From CALAED01 sp937891035 (GTDB lineage: Bacteria > Actinomycetota > Actinomycetes > Streptosporangiales > Streptosporangiaceae), in NCBI GenBank assembly GCA_035642125.1, contig DASQSZ010000157.1:1-10266 (forward strand): a DNA stretch of 10,266 nt, read 5' to 3'. This document shows, piece after piece, positions 1-7,463 of the stretch; the stretch's first letter is position 1, and each line of letters begins with the position of its first letter. A program made the translations under genes and the position numbers. The notes under the pieces are model-generated. The model made no database searches. It was not told the origin of the DNA and saw only the letters and a program-made list of their open reading frames with translations.

Positions 1-106
1 TTAACCAGCCGCCGACCCGCCGCCAATAGCGAAGTGGTGACAGGCGCCCGGCGTGACGGGCGACCGCGGCGCGCTCGGTGACTATGGCGCCGGCGGCGTC
101 ACGTGC

Positions 107-132
107 TGAGCCGGGCCGGCGCCGGCCGCTCA
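107..132 (-). terminator. Hairpin just after the stop of the minus-strand hydrolase gene
   Basis: Read on the minus strand, the arms TGAGC and GGCCG face CGGCC and GCTCA around a GCGC loop, with a 2-nt bulge at 112-113. The inner part is a perfect 14-bp palindrome at 114-127. It begins 3 nt past the TGA stop at 136-138, which suits a transcription terminator for the two-gene minus-strand unit. There is no T tract, which is common for actinobacterial terminators. Termination activity is inferred from position and structure only. The remaining bases 1-106 show no gene or other feature I can support. Confidence 0.5.
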
Positions 133-135
133 AGA

Positions 136-2448
136 TCAGCGCGAGGCGGCGGCGTAGTCGCAGACGCCGGTGGGGAAGATCTGACGCAGGCGTTGCGTCT
201 CCGCTTCGGTCGGCCGCCATGAGCCGTACAGGCCGCGGGCGATCGCCCCCTCGACGCTTTGCAGCGGGCATCTGAACACGCCGCCCTGGATGGGCCCGCC
301 GGCGACGATGCGCGACGTCGAGTGCAGCGGGAACCGCTGGGTGCAGGCCCCTGGGGCGCTGTCGTCGAGGATGCCGTCCCACACGTGCGGGCCGCTGGCG
401 ATCGGCGTGCCCTGGGTGTCAAAGCAACGGTCCACCGCGAGCGGCGGCCGGTTGCCGGCGACGCCGCGCTCGGGACGGGTGCGGATGCCGGTCAGCCAGG
501 CGTCCATCACCGACAGCGCCTGCGGCGTCTGGTCGAAGGCCACCGCCGGGCGGGCGTCGGTGAACCAGATGACCTGGTTGCGCGCGTCGCCGTCGCGGTT
601 CAGCATGCGCTGCCTGCCGGCGAACGACTGATGGCTGTTGTGCATGTCGAGCTGCTCTTCGAGGTAGTGCCGCCAGTCGATGACCGGGATGTCGATGCGG
701 CCGGTGAAGACGATGCCGCTGCGGTGCGCCGCCGCGATGGCACGCGGGTCGCCAGTGCGTCGCGGTGCGGGGGTCGCGCCGCCATCGGGCGACAGCCGCA
801 TGTTGCGCGCGCTCCACGGGTCGAACTGGGCCGGGTCGGAGCAGGTCTGCGGCTCGTACGGGCAGCCCTCATCGACCATGTCGGCCGGGTCCTTCCAGGT
901 GCCTACCTTGGCGTTCAGGTCGAGGAACTGGGCCTTGGTGATCGCGCCGGCGCGCAGCGCGCCGAGGCCGTACTGCACGCCGACGTTGTCCCACGGCACC
1001 CGCGCGAAGCCGTCGGCGCCGACCCCATAGACGTTGCGCAGGTCGTCCCAGTGCGTCCACTTCACGGTGTCCTTGACGCCGGGCGGGTCGGTGATCTGCC
1101 ATTCGGGGTCGTTCAGGTCGGTCCAGTTCGGATTGAGGGCCAGCGGCGTCAGGCCACGCCAGCCCGCGATGCACTCGGTCGAGCCTGGCCGATTGCCGTT
1201 GAACGGGTTGGGCACGGTGTCGCTGGCGTTCAGGCCTTCGAGCAGCCGCCGGTTGGACCAGGTCTGCCACTTCGGATCACCGCTGGTGTCCATGTAGCGT
1301 TCGAGCAGCTCGCAGTCCCCGACATGGATCGTCTGGGTGACCATGTCCGGGTAGGAGTACTGCGGAATCGCCCCGTCGATCACCCTGGTGCCGTAGTTCT
1401 GCCCGTAGATGTACTGCTGGATCGCGCCGCCCGAGCCGCCGACGCCGACCGTGTAGAACGGGACACCGTGCTCTTCGATGAACCGCTCCTTGGTCATCAG
1501 CGCGGTCTCGCCGCCGACGACCAGGTTGTAGTGCGTGGCGGTGCGGGTGCCCGACGAATAGATGATCGCGTAGCCCTTGGACAACCCGTCGTGGAAAAGG
1601 CTGCCGCCGGTGGACAGGCTGCCCTGGTCGTGGCCGATCGCCACGCCGCCGTCGAAGCGGTAGATCACCCGCCGGTTCCACGCGCTGTCGTCCTGGCGGG
1701 CCGGGTCCTCGCCGATCGGGGCGAGCATGGTGAAGCTGTAGATGAAGCGGTTGATCGTGCCGCGCTCGCGCCGGACGACGTAGTCGACCGTCTTGCCGTC
1801 CAGGGTGGTCGTCTGGGCGAGGTCGGCGGGCCGCGAGCCGCCGGCCGGCAGCGCCTTGAACTCGCCCGCGGTGCTCCGGTAGAGATAGTCGATCTTCGTA
1901 GCGGCCGAGCAGTCGCGGCTCCAGCCGACCACCTGGTCGGTCTTGTCGCCGTTCGCGTCGACCGCGAACACCCGCATCCCCTCGCCGGCGGAGTTGTCCA
2001 CCAGCGGCTGGCCCAGGCCGTTCCGCTCGGTCTTGCACAGCAGCGGGTACTGGTGCGGCCCGGAGAAGATCGGGCCGGTGATCGGGAAATCGCGCAGCCG
2101 CAGCGCCGCCCGGGCGTGCGGAGCGGTGGCCCGTACGGTGTTCCAGCCGGTGGCCAGACCCGTGACGAGGCCGGTCAGCGAACGTCCGCCCTGGTCGGCC
2201 GTGAACGCCGCCGTGACGTCGGCGCCGTTCCGGGTGACCCGTACCGCCGCGGGGTCGGCGCCGGTCGGGACGCGCACCCGCAGCAGCGCGTCGCCGCCGC
2301 TCACCTGGTGGGCCGCGCTGGACAGCACCTCGATCGCGAGCCGGTCGCGCCGGGCGCCGCTCACCGCCGAAGCCGCGGGCGCCGCCAGGCCCCCCACCAG
2401 TACGAGTGCCGTGAATCCCGTCACCAGCGCGCCGCGCCGTCGCGTCAT
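136..2448 (-). CDS. Secreted DUF6351-like protein, putative alpha/beta hydrolase (intact paralogue)
   Basis: This is a 770-residue exported protein resembling, from memory, the DUF6351 family; its substrate is unknown. The ATG at 2448 is chosen because GGAGG lies 5 nt upstream; an in-frame ATG at 2493 lacks such a site. Residues 1-28 are a Sec-type signal peptide with an RRR start, a hydrophobic core and ASA before the predicted cut. The mature protein has a short beta-rich N-terminal domain, then GPIFSGPHQYP. A nucleophile-elbow-like motif GVGGSGG follows, with Ser at about residue 339. Further on is IPVIDWRHYLEEQLDMH, which could supply the acidic residue and histidine of a catalytic triad; that assignment is inference. 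Ten cysteines are matched in the neighbouring paralogue, suggesting disulfides. The gene lies 82 nt downstream of that paralogue and probably shares its transcript. Secretion and hydrolase fold are likely; an esterase/tannase-like or polymer-degrading activity is a guess. Confidence 0.85.
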   Translation of the reverse strand: MTRRRGALVTGFTALVLVGGLAAPAASAVSGARRDRLAIEVLSSAAHQVSGGDALLRVRVPTGADPAAVRVTRNGADVTAAFTADQGGRSLTGLVTGLATGWNTVRATAPHARAALRLRDFPITGPIFSGPHQYPLLCKTERNGLGQPLVDNSAGEGMRVFAVDANGDKTDQVVGWSRDCSAATKIDYLYRSTAGEFKALPAGGSRPADLAQTTTLDGKTVDYVVRRERGTINRFIYSFTMLAPIGEDPARQDDSAWNRRVIYRFDGGVAIGHDQGSLSTGGSLFHDGLSKGYAIIYSSGTRTATHYNLVVGGETALMTKERFIEEHGVPFYTVGVGGSGGAIQQYIYGQNYGTRVIDGAIPQYSYPDMVTQTIHVGDCELLERYMDTSGDPKWQTWSNRRLLEGLNASDTVPNPFNGNRPGSTECIAGWRGLTPLALNPNWTDLNDPEWQITDPPGVKDTVKWTHWDDLRNVYGVGADGFARVPWDNVGVQYGLGALRAGAITKAQFLDLNAKVGTWKDPADMVDEGCPYEPQTCSDPAQFDPWSARNMRLSPDGGATPAPRRTGDPRAIAAAHRSGIVFTGRIDIPVIDWRHYLEEQLDMHNSHQSFAGRQRMLNRDGDARNQVIWFTDARPAVAFDQTPQALSVMDAWLTGIRTRPERGVAGNRPPLAVDRCFDTQGTPIASGPHVWDGILDDSAPGACTQRFPLHSTSRIVAGGPIQGGVFRCPLQSVEGAIARGLYGSWRPTEAETQRLRQIFPTGVCDYAAASR

Positions 2449-2453
2449 GCCGA

Positions 2454-2458
2454 CCTCC
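2454..2458 (-). promoter_or_regulatory. Ribosome-binding site of the intact hydrolase gene
   Basis: GGAGG on the minus strand sits 5 nt before the ATG at 2448. It decides the start: the upstream in-frame ATG at 2493 would add 15 polar residues before the signal peptide and has no comparable site. Confidence 0.8.
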
Positions 2459-2466
2459 GCCAGGAC

Positions 2467-2480
2467 GTTCGATGTCGAAC
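2467..2480. promoter_or_regulatory. Palindrome GTTCGA-TG-TCGAAC, possible operator
   Basis: Two perfect 6-bp arms are separated by 2 bp, 18 bp upstream of the ATG at 2448 and inside the 82-nt gap between the two minus-strand genes. The size suits a small dimeric regulator or a short hairpin near the ribosome-binding site. The half-site order is opposite to the actinobacterial LexA box (TCGAAC-N4-GTTCGA), so I do not call it an SOS box. Function is inferred from symmetry and position only. Confidence 0.3.
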
Positions 2481-2529
2481 GCGATCGTGTCACCGCCTCC
2501 GGCAGGTGGCGACCCTGGCGGAATGACCG

Positions 2530-4813
2530 TTATCGGCCTGTTTTGGAGTAGTCGCAGACCCCGGTCGGGAAAATCCGTTCGAGCCGGCGTAGCTCGGCCC
2601 GGCTCGGCCGCCACACCCCATAGACCCCCGCGGCCGCCGCCCGCGCCACCGGCCGCAGCCGGCAGGCGAGGACGTCGTCGGCGAGCGGCCCGCCCGCCGC
2701 GATCCGCGGCGTCGCGTGCGGCGGGAACCGCCGCGTACACGGTCCGGGGGCGCGCTGGTCGAGGATGCCGTCCCACACGCGCGGACCGGCGGCGACGGTC
2801 CGGCCCTGCGCGTCCGTGCAGTGGTCGGCGGCCGCCGCCGGCCGATTGCCCGCCACGCTCGGGATGGGCGCGGATCCGCGCCAGCCAGGCGTCCATCACC
2901 TCCAGCGCCCGGCCCGTCTCGTCGAAGGTCATGAACGGGCGGGCGTCGGTGAACCAGATCGCCTGGTTGCCGGCATCGCCGCGGGCGTCGATAATGCGCC
3001 GCCTGGCGATGAACGACTCCATCGCGTCGTGGATGTCGAGGTGGTCGTCGAGGTAGGGGCGCCACTCGATGATGGGGATCGCCGCGCGTCCGGTGAACAC
3101 CTGGCCGGAGTCGTACGCGGCCTGGATCGCGGCCGCGCTCGCCTCCGTGCGCGGAGCCGGCCGCGCGATGTGGGCGGGCGGGGGGCCGACGCCGGTCAGG
3201 TTGCGGGCGCTCCACGGGTCGGGATCGTGCGCGCAACCCGGCGGGGTGTACGGGCAGCCCTCCGGACGCATGTCCGCGGGCGGCCGCCAGCCGCCGACGC
3301 GGGCGTTGAGGTCGAGGAACCGCGCCGGGCTGAGCCGGCCGTCGCGCACCGCGCGCAGCCCGTACTGCACCCCGACGTTGTCCCACGTCCGGCCCTGACC
3401 TGGGCGCAGGCCCTCCCAATAGCCCCACCGCACCGTGTTCATCACGCCGGGCGGGTCCATGAACGCCCACTCCGGCTGCCACGGCGGGTAGCGCGGATTG
3501 AACAACCGCTGGGTCAGGCCCCGCCAGCCGTTCGCGCAGACGCTGGCGCCGCGCGGTGCCCTGGCCGTGACCCCAGCCGGCAGGCCCTCGACCAGGGCGC
3601 GGTTCGCCCAGGTCCGCCACAGTGGGTCGCGGCTGGTGTCGAGGTAGTGCTCCAGCGGTTCACAGTCGCCGATTCCGGTGATGCGGGTGATGGCGTCGGG
3701 GAAGGCGAACTGCGGAATCGCCGCGTCGATCAGGCCGGGGTGGTGTTCGGCGCCGACGTACTGCTGCATCCCGCCGCCGGAGCCGCCGACGCCGACGGTA
3801 TGGCGCGGCACCCCGTACGCCTCGATGAAGTGCTCCTTCACCATGAGCGCGGTCTCGGCGGACAGCCGCAGATCGAGGTGTACGCCGGTCTGGGTGCCGG
3901 TCGAAGCGGCGACCGCGTAGCCGCGGGACAGGCCGGGCTCGTAGAGCGAGTCGGTGTCGACCAGCACCCCCTGGTCGTGGCCGACGCCGATGCCGCCGCC
4001 GAACCGGTAGAGGAGCCGGCCGTTCCAGCGGCGCACGTCTCGAGGATCGCCGCCGCCGAGCGGGGCCAGCATGGCGATGGTGTAGACGAACCGGTTGATG
4101 ACACCGCGTTCCCGCCGGACGAGATAGGGCACGGTGTGGCCGTCCAGCGTGGTGGTCTCGACCATGTCGGCCGGGCGGCGGCGCGGGTCGGGCAGCGGAT
4201 GGAACGTGCCGTCGGAGGACCGGTAGAGGTAGTCCACCTTGGTACGCGCGGCGCAGTCCCGGCTCCAGCCGGCGACCTTCAGGGTGCGGGTGCCGTTCCG
4301 TTCGGCGAAGACCCGCAAGCCCTGGCGGGCGTGGTTGTCGATGATCGGCTGGCCGAGGCCGGCCCGGTCGGTCCTGCAGACGAACGGATACTGACGCGGC
4401 CCGGAAAAGATCGGCCCGTCGCCGTGGTCGTGCAGCGTGAGCGTGGCGCGCCGCCCGGCGGCCGTCGCGGTCAGCGTGGTGCGGCCCGGCCGCAGCCCGC
4501 TGACGACGGCCGGGCGTTCGGCGCGATGCGTGGCCCACAGCAGGCTCGTCAGGTCGGCGCCGTCGTCGCGGGTCAGCCGCACCTGGTCGGCGCGCACGCC
4601 GCGCGGGACGGTCACCACCACCCGGGCGTCGCCGCCGGTGACCTGATCGGGGTGGCTCGACGTGACGGTCAAGGTCAGCCGCGGGACCTGGCCGGCGAGC
4701 CCCGGGCCGGCCGCCCTTTCGGCGTGCCGGTCGGCGTGCCGGTCGGCGGCGAGCAATCCGGCCAGCGCGCAGCCGGCCACGACCGCGGCTCCCACCCTTA
4801 GCGCAGCGTTCAT
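2530..4813 (-). pseudogene. Frameshifted DUF6351-like secreted hydrolase paralogue
   Basis: This is the upstream copy of the tandem pair. The ATG at 4813 opens a Sec-type signal peptide, and the frame matches the downstream paralogue throughout, including GPIFSGPRQYP, GVGGSGG (Ser at about residue 345) and IPIIEWRPYLDDHLDIH. At residue 654, after AHPERG (near 2854), homology jumps to another frame. That frame starts with VAGNRP at 2856 and runs to TAA at 2530, ending in FPTGVCDY like the intact copy. Compared with the paralogue, 5 nt are missing at the junction. Four of the ten shared cysteines lie in the displaced tail. The original frame instead stays open to 1277, giving an unrelated Arg-rich run-on. 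The signal peptide contains VAGC at residues 12-15, a weak lipobox, so a lipoprotein is possible. No clear Shine-Dalgarno precedes 4813. A real lesion is likelier than programmed shifting; a sequencing or assembly error is not excluded. Confidence 0.8.
4719..4748. repeat. 12-nt tandem repeat, 2.5 copies
   Basis: The unit TCGGCGTGCCGG occurs at 4719-4730 and 4731-4742, followed by half a copy to 4748. On the minus strand it encodes the repeated DRHA of the segment just after the signal-peptide core in the broken hydrolase paralogue. It keeps the frame and is probably simple slippage in the poorly conserved linker. Confidence 0.7.
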
Positions 4814-5095
4814 CTGAAGGGTAATTCAATCAGCCGTCCTAGGACCCGCGATAGGGGTCGGGCCGCTTATCAGTATGCGGGCGGTACAAACGGACCGCCG
4901 CGCGAACTAAACCTCATATCACAGCGATTACACCCTGCACTAAATCAGATTTGTTGGACGTACGGACGGGTCGATTTCGCGAAGATGACCAGTGTATTTG
5001 CCTAGTGGCCGACAGCGGCCAGAAGAGAACTTACGGTAATGATCCTATTTACTCTCATTCACCAAACAGCGATCCTATGGCCTTAGCCACACTTG

Positions 5096-5137
5096 ACCTC
5101 GGTTGATCACGGCTGTCACCAAGAAGTCGGCCGAGGT
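5096..5137. repeat. Inverted repeat ACCTCGG / CCGAGGT
   Basis: Perfect 7-bp arms at 5096-5102 and 5131-5137 enclose 28 bp. The pairing can extend outward through TTGA and TCAA with a 3-nt bulge on the right side. A competing pairing, GTTGAT at 5102-5107 with ATCAAC at 5139-5144, is also possible. It could be an operator or a leader-RNA stem upstream of the vWA gene; I cannot tell which. Confidence 0.35.
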
Positions 5138-5201
5138 TATCAACGCGGATGCCAAGCGGTATCAGCGTGCGCCGATTAAGACCACGGGGAGGATGTCCAT
5201 A

Positions 5202-5255
5202 GTGGCGCGTCAGCACGAATTTCGCATGGCCGGCGATCAATTCTGCGTGGCATAA
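5202..5255 (+). CDS. Possible 17-codon leader ORF upstream of the vWA gene
   Basis: A GTG at 5202 is preceded by GGGGAGG (5186-5192), the strongest Shine-Dalgarno in this intergenic region, at 9-nt spacing. It opens a 17-residue peptide (MARQHEFRMAGDQFCVA) that stops at TAA 5253-5255, 24 nt before the vWA start and in the same frame. An ATG at 5193 touches the Shine-Dalgarno, too close for normal initiation. The peptide is not recognised and shows no run of one amino acid that would suggest attenuation. It may be a leader peptide, or the tail of a decayed gene, because the frame is open back to 5097. Low confidence. Confidence 0.2.
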   Translation: MARQHEFRMAGDQFCVA

Positions 5256-5279
5256 ATCCAGGCCAGAAAGAATGACACC

Positions 5280-7445
5280 GTGAGCATGAAACGAAGATTT
5301 AGAGCCGCCCTGTGCGCGCTGACCATCGGTACGGTGCTGGTGAGCACGACCGGCATCGCGTCCGCCGAACCCGGGGTCGACCCGGCGGACGTCACGCTGA
5401 CCTTGTCCCCGGGCGAATCGAAGACGATCACTAAGACCGTCTCCACTCCAGCGATTCCGCCGAAACCAGACATCACGTTCCTGATCGACACGACCGGGAG
5501 CATGGGCCCTGTCATCTCGAACGTGCAGACCAACGCGAACAGCATTTTGAATAACGTCGCCTCGGCGCAGCCGGACGCGCAGTTCGCGGTCGCCGAGTAC
5601 AAGGACACGACGGACGCCACGCCCTTCCGGGTTGCACAGAACCTCACCGGCGACCAGACCGCCGTCACGAACGGGCTGAACTCGCTGGTCGCCAGTGGTG
5701 GCGGGGACCTCCCCGAGGCGAACATCAACGGCCTGTTCCAGGTCGCCACCGGGGCGGTCAGCTTCCGCCCCAACAGTTCCCGGATCGTGCTGCTGATCGG
5801 AGACGCGCCCAGTCACGACCCCAGCAACGGCCACACCCTCGCCGACGCCATCAGCGCGCTGCAGGCGGCGGACATCACGGTGCTCGCGCTCGACCTGGCT
5901 CAGTTGGACTCCACCGGCCAGGCGACCGCGATTACCAACGCCACCGGCGGGGAGCTGTTCTCCGGCATCAACCCGTCGGAGGTCAGCGACACCATCCTGG
6001 CCGCGCTGAGCAACCTGCCGGTCACGGTCACCCACAAACTCAGGGACTGCGACTCGCATCTGAACGTGTCCCTCACCCCGGACAGCCGGACGGTGACCAG
6101 CGGCGAAACCGCCACCTTCAGCGAAACCATCTCGGTGGCCGCCGACGCCGTCCCCGGCAGCACGCTGACGTGCAAGGTGGACTTCCTGCTCAACGGCATG
6201 CTCGCCGCCGGCTTCACCGAGTCGATCAGCGTGCACGTCCCGAAGGTCACGCCGAAGATCACCACGACACCGTCGGGAACGGCCCCCGCGGGCGGTGACA
6301 TCTCCGATACCGCCACCCTCACGGGCGGGTTCAACCCGACTGGCACCGTCACCTTCAGGCTGTTCGGCCCCGGTGACACCACCTGTGAGACGCCGATCGC
6401 CACCCGCGTCGGCACGGTGTCCGGCAGCGGCACCGCCAGCTCGGGCACCGTCTCCGCCGGTGGCGTCGGCACGTACAACTGGACGGCCACCTACAGCGGT
6501 GACGCCAGCAACAACCCCGTCACATCGCCCTGCGGCGACGAGCAAGTCGTGATCGTCAAAGCCACGCCGGGCATCACCACGAAGCCCTCGGGGTCGGTTC
6601 CGGCGGGCGGCGTCGTGTCGGACACGGCCACGGTCACGGGCGGGTTCAACCCGACTGGCACCGTGACCTTCAAGCTGTTCGCCCCAGGCGACACCGCCTG
6701 TGCGACGCCGATCGCCACCCGCACCGACACACTGTCCGGCAGCGGCACCGCCGCCTCCGGCAACGTGACGATCGGCGCGGCGGGCACGTACCGCTGGACC
6801 GCCACCTACAGCGGCGACGCCAACAACAACTCCGTGACCTCGCCGTGCAGCGACGAGCAGGTCGAGGTCACGCCGCAGAAGCTGACCGGACGGGCCTACG
6901 CCCTGGCCGCGAAGGCATCCCTGGCGGGCATCCAACTGGTGAACGTGGGCCCGCTCCCCGACACCGGACATATCAGCACCACGTCTACCACCACCACGTC
7001 GGTCCCGTGCGTCGCCTCGCTCAGCGGGCTGGTCAGCGGCCACGCGCTGTGCGCCAAGGTCGCCACCACCGCGTTCCCCGGCAAGTCGGTGGCGACCGCG
7101 TCGGTGGACGACACCACGGTGGGGATCCCCGGTCTCCCGGTGATCACCTTGAAGACGATCCAGTCCGGCTCGACCACCACGTGCGCCGGCTCGAGCGGCA
7201 CCACTACCATCGCCTTCCTCAAGGTCGGCGGCACCGTGGTGATCAGCGAACCCACCAACGTCGCCCCCAACACCGCGCTTAACGTCGGTGTGGTGAAGCT
7301 GGTCCTCAATGAGCAGGTCGCGTTCAGCACGCCGGACGACGGCCTGACCGTCAACGCCGTCCACATCAAGGTCGACGCCCTCGGCCTGGCCAAGACGGAC
7401 GTCGTCCTGGCCTCGTCCGAAAGCGACATCGGCAACTGCCCGTAA
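5280..7445 (+). CDS. Secreted vWA-domain protein with two Ig-like repeats and a choice-of-anchor P-like C-terminus
   Basis: This 721-residue exported protein probably binds a ligand or surface partner through a metal-dependent adhesion site. The GTG at 5280 is chosen because AGAAAGAA ends 7 nt upstream; ATG at 5286 is the alternative. Residues 1-29 form a signal peptide ending in ASA. The vWA domain covers about 62-245, with the MIDAS motif DTTGS at 70-74, GGGDLPE at 140-146 and GDAPS at 174-178. A beta-rich module (about 246-323) follows, then two 105-residue repeats (324-428 and 429-533), each with a cysteine pair at matching positions (369/418 and 474/523). Residues from about 536, with VGPLPDTG, a Ser/Thr-rich stretch and a final VNAVHIKVDALGL, resemble the family called choice-of-anchor P. 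The mature chain has ten cysteines, so all could pair. There is no LPXTG motif or C-terminal membrane helix, so wall attachment is unproven. It is transcribed alone and ends at strong hairpins. Confidence 0.85.
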   Translation: MSMKRRFRAALCALTIGTVLVSTTGIASAEPGVDPADVTLTLSPGESKTITKTVSTPAIPPKPDITFLIDTTGSMGPVISNVQTNANSILNNVASAQPDAQFAVAEYKDTTDATPFRVAQNLTGDQTAVTNGLNSLVASGGGDLPEANINGLFQVATGAVSFRPNSSRIVLLIGDAPSHDPSNGHTLADAISALQAADITVLALDLAQLDSTGQATAITNATGGELFSGINPSEVSDTILAALSNLPVTVTHKLRDCDSHLNVSLTPDSRTVTSGETATFSETISVAADAVPGSTLTCKVDFLLNGMLAAGFTESISVHVPKVTPKITTTPSGTAPAGGDISDTATLTGGFNPTGTVTFRLFGPGDTTCETPIATRVGTVSGSGTASSGTVSAGGVGTYNWTATYSGDASNNPVTSPCGDEQVVIVKATPGITTKPSGSVPAGGVVSDTATVTGGFNPTGTVTFKLFAPGDTACATPIATRTDTLSGSGTAASGNVTIGAAGTYRWTATYSGDANNNSVTSPCSDEQVEVTPQKLTGRAYALAAKASLAGIQLVNVGPLPDTGHISTTSTTTTSVPCVASLSGLVSGHALCAKVATTAFPGKSVATASVDDTTVGIPGLPVITLKTIQSGSTTTCAGSSGTTTIAFLKVGGTVVISEPTNVAPNTALNVGVVKLVLNEQVAFSTPDDGLTVNAVHIKVDALGLAKTDVVLASSESDIGNCP
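6249..6878 (+). repeat. Two 315-bp tandem repeats inside the vWA gene
   Basis: Units at 6249-6563 and 6564-6878 encode the two 105-residue Ig-like modules. Both share TVTGG/TLTGG FNPTGTVTF, SGSGTA, TYSGDA and SPC-DEQ. A 31-nt block is identical at 6319-6349 and 6634-6664, exactly 315 nt apart. This indicates an internal duplication that was recent or kept similar by conversion. Confidence 0.85.
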
Positions 7446-7463
7446 GTTCATGAAGTGAGTTCG

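Larger units (their letters stand above)
4814..5279. other. AT-rich divergent intergenic region
   Basis: This 466-bp gap lies between the divergent hydrolase pair and the vWA gene and must hold promoters for both. Counted lines (4921-4980 and 5041-5100) are 50% and 47% G+C, much lower than the flanking genes. I see no -35/-10 pair good enough to call. Short elements inside are the palindrome TTACGGTAA at 5031-5039, the direct repeat GATCCTAT at 5041-5048 and 5071-5078, an inverted repeat at 5096-5137, and a small ORF with a strong ribosome-binding site at 5186-5255. The size and composition suggest foreign or degraded DNA, an inference from base content. Confidence 0.6.

Noticed and set aside
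1..81. A possible gene end at the left edge (TTA at 1-3 on the plus strand, read as TAA on the minus strand)
   Set aside because: The minus-strand frame is open for only 26 codons before a stop at 82-84, with no usable start and no ribosome-binding site.
2467..2480. LexA/SOS box
   Set aside because: The half-sites are inverted relative to the actinobacterial consensus TCGAAC-N4-GTTCGA.
259..2526. A 755-codon plus-strand frame opposite the intact hydrolase
   Set aside because: It is Ala/Arg/Val-rich shadow sequence with no recognisable domain or ribosome-binding site, and the opposite strand encodes a conserved secreted protein.
2851..2858. Programmed ribosomal frameshifting
   Set aside because: No slippery heptamer or downstream stop-codon arrangement is visible, and the 5-nt loss relative to the paralogue explains the change more simply.
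2765..4801. A 678-codon plus-strand frame opposite the broken hydrolase
   Set aside because: It is an antisense shadow. The minus strand carries paralogue homology along its whole length.
1277..4813. One 1178-residue minus-strand protein
   Set aside because: Homology to the paralogue leaves this frame at residue 654. The rest is low-complexity out-of-frame sequence, so it is treated as a pseudogene run-on.
4847..4857. CGCGATAGGGG, also found at 7618-7628, as a shared promoter element
   Set aside because: Pairs of identical 11-mers are expected by chance in a 10-kb window, and the two copies differ in orientation relative to their nearest start codons.
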